Source of the DNA: Motiliproteus sp. MSK22-1
GTDB taxonomy: Bacteria > Pseudomonadota > Gammaproteobacteria > Pseudomonadales > Balneatricaceae
Assembly: GCF_001968815.1 (NCBI RefSeq)
Contig: NZ_MIEQ01000039.1
Location: 1 to 60,045, forward strand
DNA length: 60,045 nt
Direction of reading: 5' to 3'
The number at the start of each line of letters is the position of its first letter. The first letter of the stretch is position 1. A program made the translations under genes and the position numbers. The notes below the pieces were generated by a model, which was not told the DNA's origin, searched no databases, and was given only the letters and a program-made list of their open reading frames with translations. Below, in pieces: positions 1 through 9,576 of the stretch.

Positions 1-158
1 ACCCTGGAACGATCAGCCCTCCTGATCAAAAGCTGTTGTTGGGTTACGTTGCGCTAACCCAACTTACCCTTGGCTTTAGCTGAGTCCTAGTTTACAGAAA
101 ACCGACTACCCTAGAATAACAAACCCACCCAATCAAGGTGGGTTCCTCAATCGCTTAC
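1..158 (-). mobile_element. Terminal segment of an IS66-type insertion sequence (left window edge)
   Basis: This segment is the reverse complement of the last 159 bases of the window, differing by one inserted base near the short hairpin at 122-148. Read outward from base 158 it begins GTAAGCGATTGAGGAACCC. The GTAA start is typical of IS66-family terminal inverted repeats, and tnpA-like remnants with related ends lie just to the right. No transposase codons fall inside it, so it is the non-coding end of an element whose body lies outside the window. The family assignment rests on the repeat end and the neighbouring tnpA fragment, not on a complete transposase. Confidence 0.75.
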
Positions 159-184
159 CTTCCATCGCCAAGCGCCTAACAGAG

Positions 185-216
185 AAAGCCTCGTCCTGAC
201 GGACGGGGCTTTTTTT
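185..216 (+). terminator. Rho-independent terminator
   Basis: A stem of about 12 bp (AAAGCC..CGTCC with GGACG..GGCTTT, one T-G wobble) closes a TGAC tetraloop and is followed by a run of T. It lies just inside the IS end. It probably belonged to a gene that the insertion separated from it; the sequence at 159-184 may be that gene's extreme 3' end, but this cannot be shown here. Confidence 0.75.
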
Positions 217-238
217 ATGGCTGCGATTTAAAATCCCC

Positions 239-462
239 TGGATTGAGGAACCCACCTTTAACAGCAATGACCGTCCAGCTAAGGTCATGATCTTTGAATT
301 AAGGAGATCATAATGACTTCCAGTGAACTGGAAATCCTGTGTAATACCTGGAAGCAGCACCTTGAAGCCTGGAAGCAAAGCGGTCAGTCTCAAGTCGATT
401 ACTGCCGTGTGCATGGACTGAAATCTCATCAGATGACCTACTGGAAAAATCGCTGTAGGTAG
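239..462 (+). mobile_element. IS66-type element remnant A (leader and truncated tnpA)
   Basis: Bases 239-256 repeat 18 bases of the IS end found at both window edges, without the outermost GTAAGC. A short leader and a truncated tnpA reading frame follow. The fragment ends where a second, slightly different IS end (GTAGGCGATCAAGGAGCCC, from 458) begins. This looks like one IS interrupted by another, followed by deletion. Confidence 0.6.
313..462 (+). pseudogene. Truncated IS66-family accessory protein TnpA
   Basis: This 49-codon frame starts with ATG seven bases after a clear AAGGAG ribosome-binding site. The product has the TnpA helix-turn-helix signature: W at 13 and 20, SGQSQ at 23-27, YC at 30-31, HGL at 34-36 and YW at 43-44. 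A full-length TnpA is normally about 100 residues or more. Here the stop codon is created inside the inverted repeat of a neighbouring element (from 458), so the gene is truncated and no TnpB or TnpC follows. It is very likely non-functional for transposition. Confidence 0.65.
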
Positions 463-733
463 GCGATCAAGGAGCCCACCTTGGTCAGGCGGGATGTTGA
501 TTCCAGGGTAGAAGCTTTTCGATGGCCTCAGCTTATTTCACAGTAGGTTGGCTGGATACCCATAGGTTTCTCTCAGGCTGTGAAGACTGGCGCTAGTGCG
601 TTTCGTCAGCGATAATTTACTCCATTTGTAGCAGGGGTGGCTGGCCCGGTAAGGTCATGATCTTTAATCAAAGGTGATCACCATGATGTCAACGAGTAAC
701 CAAAAACGCTCGCTCAGTTGGACAGGTGATTGA
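458..733 (+). mobile_element. IS66-type element remnant B
   Basis: It begins with a variant terminal repeat (GTAGGCGATCAAGGAGCCC) that matches the window-edge IS end at most positions. At 652-688 it repeats the tnpA leader of remnant A (a shared TAAGGTCATGATCTTT block and a second start codon). The reading frame from 683 runs only 16 codons to TGA at 731-733. It therefore holds the front of a related element and no usable transposase. Sequence of the next gene's 3' end starts directly after it. Confidence 0.55.
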
Positions 734-736
734 TTC

Positions 737-2035
737 TTAGAGGATCCCTTTTTCTTGTAAAGCCTTAATAAACTTCGGTTTACCTTTAAGTTGATGAAGT
801 TGAATCTGACTGGTTTCTGCTCCTTTATCCAGCAGTAGCTTAAACAGCGGTAGATGATTTTCGGAAAGGCTCAGATCTATGATTGTCTGACCATTTAGAT
901 TACGGTTATTAAGATTGGCACCACGTTGAACCAGTAGACGGATTCTGGGCCAATGATGCCCTATGTTTGTGGTGATTAGTTGAGATAGTGGTGTGTCGCC
1001 TTCACCGTTTTCAGCGTTAATCTGCGCTCCTGCATTCAGTAACTGTTGTGTCATTGAGGCGGATTTTTGAGAAGCATAATGGAGAGCAGTCATTCCGCCG
1101 GATGTTTGAGCGTTTACATCAGCGTCACGTTTAATTAACAATTTGAGTAGTGCCAGATTGTTTGATTGGCTTGCTGCGATGATAGCAGTTCTTCTTATAC
1201 GGTCCTGGGCGTCAATGGAAGCACCCTTATTTAGAAATAATTCTACCGCTTCGAGTTTTCCGGCTCTGGCTGCTCGATGCAATGGTGTTTGCTTTAGCAG
1301 GTCGCTGGCTGCAATTGAAGCCCCCCTTTCTAACAGCAGATTAATCATTTCAATATTGCCGTTATCAGCGGCAATGTGGATGGGGTAGCCACCAAAGTCT
1401 GAGCGGGAGCGAGTATTTAGAGGTGCCTGGATGTCCAGAAGATACTGGACTACTTTGGCGTGATTGTTTTTAACTGCCCAGTGCAGAGCTGTTCTTCCCG
1501 TTGTTTTCGGTCTGCTATCTGTTGTTTCTACTAAATCCCGATCTGTCCCACAACGTTTAAGCGCATTAAGATTGCCTGATTGCGCCGCCTCTAAGAACTC
1601 CATTGCCTTGCATATCGAGTTGATTGTTATCGGTTCCAGAGATTGGGGGGCAATGATCCTCCGGGTTTTCGGAGCTTGCGTCGTCTCCGGATCAGGCTTG
1701 TTGTCAGGGACTGTTAGTTCTGCTGCTCTGGGTTCAGGTTGCAATTCTGCAACGGGAAGCTGATCCTTAATTTGCTGTGGCTGTGGCTGTGGCTGTGGCT
1801 GTGGCTGTGGCTGTGGCTGCGGTGTTGGAAGGTTGCTTTCAATATTTGTTTGGGATGTAGGGGTATCGGTCTGGCTGGGTTTTTCTTCCTGATCAAGCAT
1901 GGCTTGAATACATTCACGTGTGAAGATGACCTCGCCATCTTTTTCACAGCTGTCGATGGCCAATGCATGGCCTGATAGAGTGCTAAGCAGTAGTGGGGCA
2001 AAAATCAGTCTCAGGAAGTTTCGTATCGAATGCAT
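737..2035 (-). CDS. Secreted or periplasmic ankyrin-repeat protein
   Basis: The 432-residue product starts with a signal peptide (about residues 1-26, ending in HALA). A short Cys-containing stretch and a low-complexity linker follow, with a tandem Pro-Gln tract near residue 75. From about residue 140 to the end it has a series of ankyrin repeats, seen as recurring G-TALH-A and LL--GA motifs. Ankyrin arrays bind proteins, and export points to a periplasmic or extracellular partner, which is unknown. The start lies 18 bases after the stop of the TAXI binding-protein gene, so the two are probably co-transcribed. No good ribosome-binding site is visible. The 3' end abuts IS66-type debris, but the reading frame looks complete. 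Confidence 0.85.
   Translation of the reverse strand: MHSIRNFLRLIFAPLLLSTLSGHALAIDSCEKDGEVIFTRECIQAMLDQEEKPSQTDTPTSQTNIESNLPTPQPQPQPQPQPQPQPQQIKDQLPVAELQPEPRAAELTVPDNKPDPETTQAPKTRRIIAPQSLEPITINSICKAMEFLEAAQSGNLNALKRCGTDRDLVETTDSRPKTTGRTALHWAVKNNHAKVVQYLLDIQAPLNTRSRSDFGGYPIHIAADNGNIEMINLLLERGASIAASDLLKQTPLHRAARAGKLEAVELFLNKGASIDAQDRIRRTAIIAASQSNNLALLKLLIKRDADVNAQTSGGMTALHYASQKSASMTQQLLNAGAQINAENGEGDTPLSQLITTNIGHHWPRIRLLVQRGANLNNRNLNGQTIIDLSLSENHLPLFKLLLDKGAETSQIQLHQLKGKPKFIKALQEKGIL
1774..1821. repeat. Hexanucleotide tandem repeat inside the ankyrin gene
   Basis: Seven exact GCTGTG units and one GCTGCG unit lie in tandem. On the coding (minus) strand they encode a Pro-Gln dipeptide tract between the signal peptide region and the ankyrin domain. 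A change in unit number keeps the frame and only alters linker length. Confidence 0.95.
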
Positions 2036-2053
2036 TTTAGAGGTGCGCCTGTG

Positions 2054-3385
2054 TCACGATTTCGTTTGCGCTATTTTTCGTTCAAGGCGCTCACGTATCA
2101 GTCGTAAGTGTATGCGGAGATTATACTGAGTATCGGCATAGGATTTGGGGACGACTACTCGCATCACATCTTTCTCAATTTCTATCAACTCCTCCAGGAG
2201 TTGTATAGCTTGCTGCCTGTTTTCTATTTCTTCAGCTTTGAAGTCCAAAGAGCGCAGTTGATCGTACCAGCGGTAAATTCTGGAGCGCACTCGCCAGCGA
2301 TAGGTGGGGGGAAGAATTTTTGATAAAGGTATCATCAGTGTAACTAAAGGGACCAACATAACGATTAGCCGATCAACTAAATTCGCAGCCCAGAAGGGAA
2401 GGAAGCGCTGCAAGAAAGGAGGCCCTGAACGAATGAACCGCTCGGCATCTTCGTTGAGTGGATAGTCGACAAACTGGCGCGATGGAAATTCTCCTGTTTG
2501 CTCAAATAATCCTCCATTCCCATGACTTTTTGTCGCTGCCTGGAGTATTAATGCTGAGAGTGCAGGGTGAAAGTCGTCTCGTACGACCAATGTTGCTGTA
2601 GGCGCTAACAAAGTTACATCGGTAGCGGGAATATTCTGTTCTAAGTTTGCCACACCCATTGGTAAGGTGACACTGGATAAGTATCGGTGACGGCGTTTGT
2701 AGGCTTCTGCTCGCTGGAAGCTGAAAAGCTTGAATGAACTGTTGTCAATTAGCTGTCGGATTAGAGGAGATCTGGGGCTGGTTACCATCATTATAACGTC
2801 GACAGTGTTATTTGTTAGTGCTGTGGCTGCATCGTTACCACCAATGGGAAGCAGCTGAGCATTATCTTCATTGACACCATTTTCTTTAAGTAATTGCAAG
2901 GCTACCGGCCGGGTACCGCTGCCACCAGAACCAATTGCTATTCGCTTATTTTTTAGGTCTGAAAGAAGTGAAAGGTCCATGCCTTTTCGATGAAATATCC
3001 AAAGGGGTTCAAAATAGAGGCTTCCAAGGGACTGCAAATTGGGATGCTGGTCCGTTTGCAAGTTTTCGATGCTGGGGGCTTCTATACCTCCCTGAACAAA
3101 AGCTATATCTACCTGACCACTGGTTAACAGCTCCAGGTTTTCGACAGAACCGGCACTTTCGAGTACTTCCAATTCGATACCCTGCTTGGCCAGTTCCTGT
3201 CGATACTCCGTTCCGAAACGATAATAGGCATTTTGTATGTTTCCAGTAGCTATCCGGATGGTATCAGGTGGTGCAGGTTCAACGAATTGATAAGCTAGAA
3301 TAAATCCGAAAAGGACTAATAAGAAACCACCACCATATAGCAGGAAGGATTCTTTCCGATAATGACGCTCTAATTCTTTGGACAT
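2054..3385 (-). CDS. TAXI-family TRAP transporter substrate-binding protein, membrane-anchored
   Basis: The 443-residue product has an N-terminal membrane anchor (about 12-33). The TAXI binding domain follows: RIATGN near 44, GSVENLELL, QVDIAFVQGG, and the GSGGSGTRP segment. A second hydrophobic segment lies at about 330-352, with a charged, helical cytoplasmic tail of roughly 90 residues. TAXI proteins bind small organic acids such as glutamate or 2-oxoglutarate for TRAP permeases. Here no permease gene is adjacent and the anchored two-membrane layout is not that of a free periplasmic receptor, so a sensing role is possible. It is probably the first gene of a unit with the ankyrin gene. Confidence 0.85.
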   Translation of the reverse strand: MSKELERHYRKESFLLYGGGFLLVLFGFILAYQFVEPAPPDTIRIATGNIQNAYYRFGTEYRQELAKQGIELEVLESAGSVENLELLTSGQVDIAFVQGGIEAPSIENLQTDQHPNLQSLGSLYFEPLWIFHRKGMDLSLLSDLKNKRIAIGSGGSGTRPVALQLLKENGVNEDNAQLLPIGGNDAATALTNNTVDVIMMVTSPRSPLIRQLIDNSSFKLFSFQRAEAYKRRHRYLSSVTLPMGVANLEQNIPATDVTLLAPTATLVVRDDFHPALSALILQAATKSHGNGGLFEQTGEFPSRQFVDYPLNEDAERFIRSGPPFLQRFLPFWAANLVDRLIVMLVPLVTLMIPLSKILPPTYRWRVRSRIYRWYDQLRSLDFKAEEIENRQQAIQLLEELIEIEKDVMRVVVPKSYADTQYNLRIHLRLIRERLERKIAQTKS

Positions 3386-3472
3386 TTACTTAGCCATTGC
3401 GATAACTAACAGTAATTATGTGCACTTTCTCTTAATAATCAACAGATAAAGGGAGTCATTAAGTATTGATAC

Positions 3473-3505
3473 AAAAAAAACCGCAGCCCTCTCGGGTGCG
3501 GCTTT
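3473..3505 (-). terminator. Rho-independent terminator after mdh
   Basis: On the minus strand a GC-rich hairpin (GCCGCACCC, loop GAGA, GGGCTGCGG with one bulged base) is followed by eight T. It lies about 25 bases beyond the mdh stop codon. Confidence 0.85.
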
Positions 3506-3529
3506 TTAAACTACCAGTTAAGTGTGTGC

Positions 3530-4510
3530 TTAGGGGAACAGGTGCTTAACGGCGTCACGCTCTTCTGAAAGCTCCTGCTCTGTAGCAGACATTTTCTCAC
3601 GGCTGAAATCACTGATTTCAAGGCCCTGAACGATTTCGTACTGACCGTCTCTACAAGTGCAAGGGAATGAATAAATCAAACCTTCAGCGATGTCATAGCT
3701 GCCGTCACTTGGAATACCCATAGAGACCCAGTCTCCTTCAGCTGTTCCCAGAGCCCAGCTGCGCATGTGATCAACGGCTGCATTAGCAGCAGAAGCGGCA
3801 CTGGATAGTCCACGTGCCTGGATTATTGCAGCACCACGCTGCTGAACGACAGGAATGAATTCCTCTTTGTACCAGCTGTCTTCAACCAGTTCAGTGGCTG
3901 CCTTTCCATCAATAGTCGCTGTGCTGATATCTGGATACTGAGTCGCGGAGTGGTTACCCCAGATGGTTACTTTTTTAACATCTGTGACGTGCTTGCCGGT
4001 CTTATTAGCCAGCTGAGCCGCTGCTCTGTTGTGGTCCAGGCGAGTCATTGCAGTGAACTGACCAGGGTTCAGGTCAGGGGCATTCTGTTGAGCGATAAGA
4101 GCATTGGTGTTAGCAGGGTTACCTACAACCAATACTTTGACGTCACGGCTGGCGTGATCGTTCAAAGCCTTACCCTGTACAGAGAAGATTGCTGCGTTAG
4201 CTTCCAGAAGGTCTTTACGCTCCATGCCAGGTCCACGTGGGCGAGCACCTACTAGCAGTGCATAGTCCGCATCTTTAAAGGCGACATTAGGATCGTCTGT
4301 CTGAACAACACCGTTCAACAATGGGAAGGCACAGTCTTCAAGTTCCATCGCGACGCCTTTGAGGGCGTCCAGTGCGGGAGTGATCTCCAGCAATTGCAGA
4401 ATAACGGGCTGGTCATCGCCTAACATTTGGCCTGAAGCGATACGAATCAGTAGAGAGTAACTGATCTGACCCGCAGCGCCGGTGACTGCAACGCGAACTG
4501 GTTGTTTCAT
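3530..4510 (-). CDS. mdh: Malate dehydrogenase (NAD-dependent)
   Basis: It interconverts malate and oxaloacetate in the TCA cycle. The 326 residues have the N-terminal NAD-binding motif TGAAGQI (10-16), the mobile active-site loop [13 protein letters not shown], the NPANTNA segment, LDHNRA and the catalytic-His region [11 protein letters not shown]. This is the longer dimeric lactate/malate-dehydrogenase-like type found in many proteobacteria and chloroflexi, not the E. coli type. An AAGGGG ribosome-binding site lies eight bases upstream of ATG. It stands alone with its own terminator. Oxaloacetate is also the end product of the bhc cycle encoded near 55 kb, but there is no genetic linkage. 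Confidence 0.95.
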   Translation of the reverse strand: MKQPVRVAVTGAAGQISYSLLIRIASGQMLGDDQPVILQLLEITPALDALKGVAMELEDCAFPLLNGVVQTDDPNVAFKDADYALLVGARPRGPGMERKDLLEANAAIFSVQGKALNDHASRDVKVLVVGNPANTNALIAQQNAPDLNPGQFTAMTRLDHNRAAAQLANKTGKHVTDVKKVTIWGNHSATQYPDISTATIDGKAATELVEDSWYKEEFIPVVQQRGAAIIQARGLSSAASAANAAVDHMRSWALGTAEGDWVSMGIPSDGSYDIAEGLIYSFPCTCRDGQYEIVQGLEISDFSREKMSATEQELSEERDAVKHLFP

Positions 4511-4737
4511 GGAGTAACCCCTTAATTTGGTGAATGAGAGAATCCGAAATTAAACTCGGGTTCTTAAAGAGTGGGCGGATTATAGCAGTATTAAGAGTTT
4601 TTTTGCCATGCACATAAAGGCGGATAAGACCAATGATCTACTAAAACGAAACTGTAATTAATTACCGCTGTTATTAGTGGATCAATTTGTAACCTTATAA
4701 ATGGCAAATGTCATTTGTAGAGCGCTTCTGTTAGCAG

Positions 4738-6813
4738 CTAATTTTCCAGATCAAGCGCCAAACGAAATCCCCAGCTATTGCGACTTGAATTTGCCGGATG
4801 GCGATAGCGGCTGGCTGAGCGAATCAGCCGTGATATATCGTACCAGGAGCCTCCCCTCATAACGCGATAGTTACATTGTCCGACGTTCCAGCTTGAGCCA
4901 TCATTGGGAGCATCTTCATAATTATCGTTGTAGCAATCCGATACCCACTCGTAGATGTTGCCGGTCATATCATAGAGGCCATAGGGGTTAGCTTTAAAGG
5001 AACCGACAGGAGCCGTTTGAATCCCATCAAATTGGCTGCCGCAATCATCACAGGCCGCATTATTAATGCCTTTGTCGTTTCCCCACCAGAATGCTGTTGA
5101 GCTACCCGCTCGGGCAGAGTACTCCCATTCGGCTTCTGTTGGGAGACGATAAGCAAGACCTGTTTGTCGGCGCACCCAATCGGCATAGGCGTTGGCATCG
5201 TTCCAGGATACGTTGATAACAGGTCTGTTTGCTCGTCCCCAACCTTCGTCGTCAGGTAGGGGACGACCGGTATTTATAGCAAACAAGTCATATTCGGCAA
5301 ATGTGATCTCATGCTGTGATAGGGCAAATGGACGACGGATGGTTACTTGATGGATAGGTAATTCATTATCATCTCCCCGCCGGTTTCTGTCTCCCATCTT
5401 AAACTTGCCGCTGGGTATAACCACCATGTTAGGGCCAAAAATGTTTGGTAAAATTTCATCTTTAAATACCGAACCGTTGGTAAATGCTGAGCCTGGCTCT
5501 GTTTCTTCAGGTTTTGAAGTCGTCGGCTTTATTGCGCTGTCTGAGACGATAATGCTTTTGGGTCTGTTTCGTTCAGCGTTCTTGTTTTGGAGACGAACCT
5601 TATAACCTTCGACTTGCGCACCTATAGCAGAGATTAAAGCGGGATCAGTATTCAATATTCTGAGTTCTGCAAATTTTTGATTGAGGAGTGTTTTATTTTC
5701 CAAGCTGGGAGTCAGGGTCAGTATTTTCTGTACTTCGGCAAACTTAGCCAGAAGTTCTTCGTTTTGCTTATCAAGATAATAGCTTGCCAATAGATAGCCT
5801 GATATCAAACCCGCAGTAAAAATAAGGGCAGCAATTCCGAGACGGGCAAATGAGATATGGGGTAATGCCGAGCGAGCTGAGCTTTTACTGCCTTTCAGTT
5901 TATCTGAGATACCTTTGCCAGATTCTGCAGGGCTTTCTGACTCTGGGGACTGGACTGTCTTCGGCGGGAAAAGCTCCTGCATTAGCTTTGCTGCGGTGGC
6001 AGGCCTGTCACCGGGATTGTCTGAGAGAGCGGGTTTCAGAACGGACCATTGCTCAGCTGAAAGTTGCTTAGGTGGCTCCAGAGATTCAATATCCCGGCTA
6101 TCTATGGGGTCTTCAGGGCTGAATGGAGGATGACCGGTGAATAGCTGGTAGGTCAGACAAGCAAATGAATAGATATCCGCACTGTTGGCCAATGGTACGT
6201 GATCGAAGGCTTCCGGAGCATGAAATTCGGTATTAAGTATACGCATTCCTTGTTGTTGTATCTGTTGAAGCAGTGGTTGTCGGAATGCAAAATTAACCAA
6301 CTTAGCGCCTGTTTTAGGCGTTATGATTATATTCCAGGGAGTCAGGTCTCCATGGCTGATACGTTTGTTATGGGCGTAACCCAAGGCTTTGGCCACCTGG
6401 ATAAGGATTATTCGGGCTTTTTCTGTACTTAAGTGCTGGTAGCCATCTTCCATCAGTATTTTGGCAAGGCTTCGAGTACTTATCGGTTCCATTGCTGTAA
6501 ATAGCCATCCCTCCCTGCTCATAAAATAACCATAGGTTTTAGCGATATGGATATTATCCAATTGCTTGCAGAGCGTTACCTGAGTTTTGAAGGTTTCGAG
6601 AGCATTGCTTTTTAACAATAATGGATTGATGACTTCCAGAGCGACCTTATCCGGTTCTTTGTCTTTGGCTGCCGTGGAAAGATCCTGAGCGTGCCAAACC
6701 TGCCCAATAGGACTATTGCTTACTGGCTTTATAAGCTTGAACTGGTGGTGTTCCGGTCCCAGCACCATGCCTTTACGCAATGAGCTGAAATCCAAGGGGC
6801 GTGGGTCTGCCAT
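4738..6813 (-). CDS. Pseudokinase-membrane-SUMF1-fold fusion protein
   Basis: The 691-residue product has an N-terminal PknB-like kinase fold (about 20-285), a membrane segment (about 325-346), a charged predicted coiled region (about 347-415) and a C-terminal formylglycine-generating-enzyme/SUMF1-like domain (about 461-688). Key kinase residues are changed: the VAIK lysine is Glu60, DFG is NFA (174-176), HRD is HGD (154-156) and the glycine loop is degenerate, although APE (199-201) and Asn161 remain. The SUMF1 domain keeps GGSW and GFR but lacks both catalytic cysteines of true FGE. Both domains therefore look like binding modules. An AAGGAG site precedes ATG. It lies 36 bases downstream of kdsA, possibly in one unit. 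Confidence 0.85.
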   Translation of the reverse strand: MADPRPLDFSSLRKGMVLGPEHHQFKLIKPVSNSPIGQVWHAQDLSTAAKDKEPDKVALEVINPLLLKSNALETFKTQVTLCKQLDNIHIAKTYGYFMSREGWLFTAMEPISTRSLAKILMEDGYQHLSTEKARIILIQVAKALGYAHNKRISHGDLTPWNIIITPKTGAKLVNFAFRQPLLQQIQQQGMRILNTEFHAPEAFDHVPLANSADIYSFACLTYQLFTGHPPFSPEDPIDSRDIESLEPPKQLSAEQWSVLKPALSDNPGDRPATAAKLMQELFPPKTVQSPESESPAESGKGISDKLKGSKSSARSALPHISFARLGIAALIFTAGLISGYLLASYYLDKQNEELLAKFAEVQKILTLTPSLENKTLLNQKFAELRILNTDPALISAIGAQVEGYKVRLQNKNAERNRPKSIIVSDSAIKPTTSKPEETEPGSAFTNGSVFKDEILPNIFGPNMVVIPSGKFKMGDRNRRGDDNELPIHQVTIRRPFALSQHEITFAEYDLFAINTGRPLPDDEGWGRANRPVINVSWNDANAYADWVRRQTGLAYRLPTEAEWEYSARAGSSTAFWWGNDKGINNAACDDCGSQFDGIQTAPVGSFKANPYGLYDMTGNIYEWVSDCYNDNYEDAPNDGSSWNVGQCNYRVMRGGSWYDISRLIRSASRYRHPANSSRNSWGFRLALDLEN

Positions 6814-6849
6814 CGATTCTCCTTATTACTTAATCCTGTAGCCCTGATC

Positions 6850-7752
<903 letters not shown>

Positions 7753-7813
7753 CTAGAAAGAAAATTGCAGGAATAATGAGTTCTGATATTCAATGGATAT
7801 GTTCGCGGGGGTC

Positions 7814-8233
7814 TTAGCTAATTATTTTCGGGAATCGTCCCGCAAACTTATTGATCCATTCCAATGCGGCTTCCTCCTTATCCAAATTCCTGCCTTCTTG
7901 TTGATAAATCCACTGTCGATAGCAGCTGATATAACAAACCTGCTCCAGCATTCTCATCTGATAAGCCTGGTTAGGATCAAGAAAAACCAAGCCAAGTTCA
8001 TAACCATTATCCAGTGCTCGTCTCCAGATGACCTGGCTCTCGGCAAAGAAATCAGGATCTAGTTCAGGAAGAGATATCTGTAAGAATCGACCGACAGTTA
8101 TTTTATCTTTCCAGCAGCAGCGTAACCCGCCATAGCTCAATGGCTCGTGAGTTTCAGAGACGAAAGCTTCAGCGCTCTCCAGGCAAATGGGGATTTGATA
8201 AGGGTGGGATATATATTGCTCCCGAGTAATCAA
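7814..8233 (-). CDS. PilZ-like domain protein
   Basis: The 139-residue cytosolic protein has the general layout of a PilZ domain: the SYGGLR segment near residue 33 resembles the D/N-x-S-x-x-G motif, followed by a beta strand pattern and a GYELGLVFLD strand. The canonical arginine motif RxxxR is not evident, so cyclic-di-GMP binding is doubtful. The start is a TTG supported by AAGGGAG nine bases upstream. It lies upstream of kdsA in the same orientation, with a gap of about 120 bases. The fold assignment is by motif only. Confidence 0.55.
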   Translation of the reverse strand: MITREQYISHPYQIPICLESAEAFVSETHEPLSYGGLRCCWKDKITVGRFLQISLPELDPDFFAESQVIWRRALDNGYELGLVFLDPNQAYQMRMLEQVCYISCYRQWIYQQEGRNLDKEEAALEWINKFAGRFPKIIS

Positions 8234-8461
8234 CGTTCAATTCTCCCTTCCTTGAATCACCGATATATGGGTTATCGGCAGAACATGTTGACTTCTTTAT
8301 AAACCTGAAGAGGTAAATTTCTCACAAGAATATGAATAGCAATGAATTCAATTCAATTATCAGAATCTTATTTTTATTTAAGTTTAGTCGGTAATTTAAA
8401 TACAGCCGGTAAGTTTTTAATTTAGTCGAGGGTCATTTAATACAACTGACGGCTACGGTTA

Positions 8462-9175
8462 TCAGTGGGATTTTTGGTAGCGTTGGTGAAGAATTGCGAC
8501 TCGTTTTACATAGGTTTGGGTCTCGACATAAGGCGGTATACCTCCATACTTCTTTACAGCACCGGGTCCTGCGTTGTATGCCGCTGTAGCGAGTTGAATG
8601 TCGCCATTGTACAAGTTGAGCAATTTAGAAAGATATTTAGTACCTCCTTGTATGTTTTCTGCGCTGTTTAACGGGTTTTCAACCCCCAGCTCTTTTGCTG
8701 TAGCTGGCATTAGTTGCATTAACCCTTGTGCCCCTTGGCTGGACTTTGCAACAGGATTAAACGATGACTCGGCGTGAATTACTGCACGAATTAGCGCAGG
8801 ATCTACAGTATATTTTTCTGCCATCTTGTTTATTTGAATGCGATAAGCTTTAAGGTTCAGCCGCGTTTTATACCAATCTATAGTTGAAGTCGGATTACAG
8901 GCAAAGCAATCAAATCTAAGAACCTGAAACTCTATCCCCTCATTGGGTTTAAAGTTTGTGTAGGTGAGTACCCCATCTGATTGACGATATTTGTAGATGG
9001 CTCCGTGGGTAGGCTTTTTTTGGGTGTATACAATTTTTGTATCATTTCCGCCAGGAAGATTAGTGTATTCGACAACACCGTCAGGGTGGATAATTTTACG
9101 TACAGGATCTCCCGCCTGCACAAATGTAGCCAGTAGAAAAGCTGAGACTGCAAAAAGAGTTAAAGTTATACGCAT
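8462..9175 (-). CDS. Lytic transglycosylase with SLT domain
   Basis: It cleaves peptidoglycan glycan strands in the periplasm. After a signal peptide (about 1-21, ending in VQA) come one or two short DUF4124-like strands ([14 protein letters not shown]). A goose-type SLT domain follows in the second half, with the catalytic Glu in [11 protein letters not shown], then [13 protein letters not shown], the NI-GG-KYL segment and [10 protein letters not shown]. The first in-frame codon is a TTG at 9184; the ATG at 9175 is preferred because it gives a normal signal peptide, though no good ribosome-binding site is seen for either. It appears monocistronic. Confidence 0.9.
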   Translation of the reverse strand: MRITLTLFAVSAFLLATFVQAGDPVRKIIHPDGVVEYTNLPGGNDTKIVYTQKKPTHGAIYKYRQSDGVLTYTNFKPNEGIEFQVLRFDCFACNPTSTIDWYKTRLNLKAYRIQINKMAEKYTVDPALIRAVIHAESSFNPVAKSSQGAQGLMQLMPATAKELGVENPLNSAENIQGGTKYLSKLLNLYNGDIQLATAAYNAGPGAVKKYGGIPPYVETQTYVKRVAILHQRYQKSH

Positions 9176-9376
9176 AACAGTCAAATAGTAGTCTTTTTAC
9201 AGGATTTCGTCACTCCTTGATTGAAAGCGGATGTTGGTTTGATCTCCAATCGCACTGAAGGCCTGAGGCCGAAGGGCCTTGTTTGATAGGGGTTAACGAC
9301 TAAGGGTTGGTTCGAGATGCCGTAAGAACTACTAATACTGAAAAGAAGCTACTAAATATTGAAAAAAGCAAATGAA

Positions 9377-9460
9377 TGGTGGTGAGGGGTGGATTCGAAC
9401 CACCGAAGCTTGCGCGTCAGATTTACAGTCTGATCCCTTTGGCCACTCGGGAACCTCACC
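9377..9460 (-). tRNA. tRNA-Tyr (anticodon GTA)
   Basis: The minus-strand sequence folds as a long-variable-arm tRNA. A GGTGAGG acceptor strand (9460-9454) pairs with CCTCACC (9387-9381). The anticodon loop holds GTA (9426-9424), the T-loop is GGTTCGAATCC, the discriminator is A and CCA is encoded. Length and the extra arm fit bacterial tRNA-Tyr. It stands alone between nuoN and the transglycosylase gene. Confidence 0.96.
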
Positions 9461-9576
9461 AGAGGACATTGTCCTTGAACTGCCGGACGTCGAGAGGCGC
9501 GTATAGTAGATATTATTAGGGATGATGTAAAGTGGCTTTTCAAGATTAAGGTTTTTATATTGACCAGAGAAGCTTT

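Noticed and set aside
3530-4510. mdh as a dedicated member of the bhc pathway
   Set aside because: It is a stand-alone housekeeping gene with its own terminator, 49 kb from bhc.
4738-6813. Active serine/threonine kinase or sulfatase-activating enzyme
   Set aside because: Catalytic lysine, DFG aspartate and both FGE cysteines are missing, so the enzyme names would mislead.
9258-9280. Terminator-like hairpin upstream of tRNA-Tyr
   Set aside because: A short AGGCC/GGCCT stem with a GAAG loop exists, but the T-run is broken and no gene clearly ends there.
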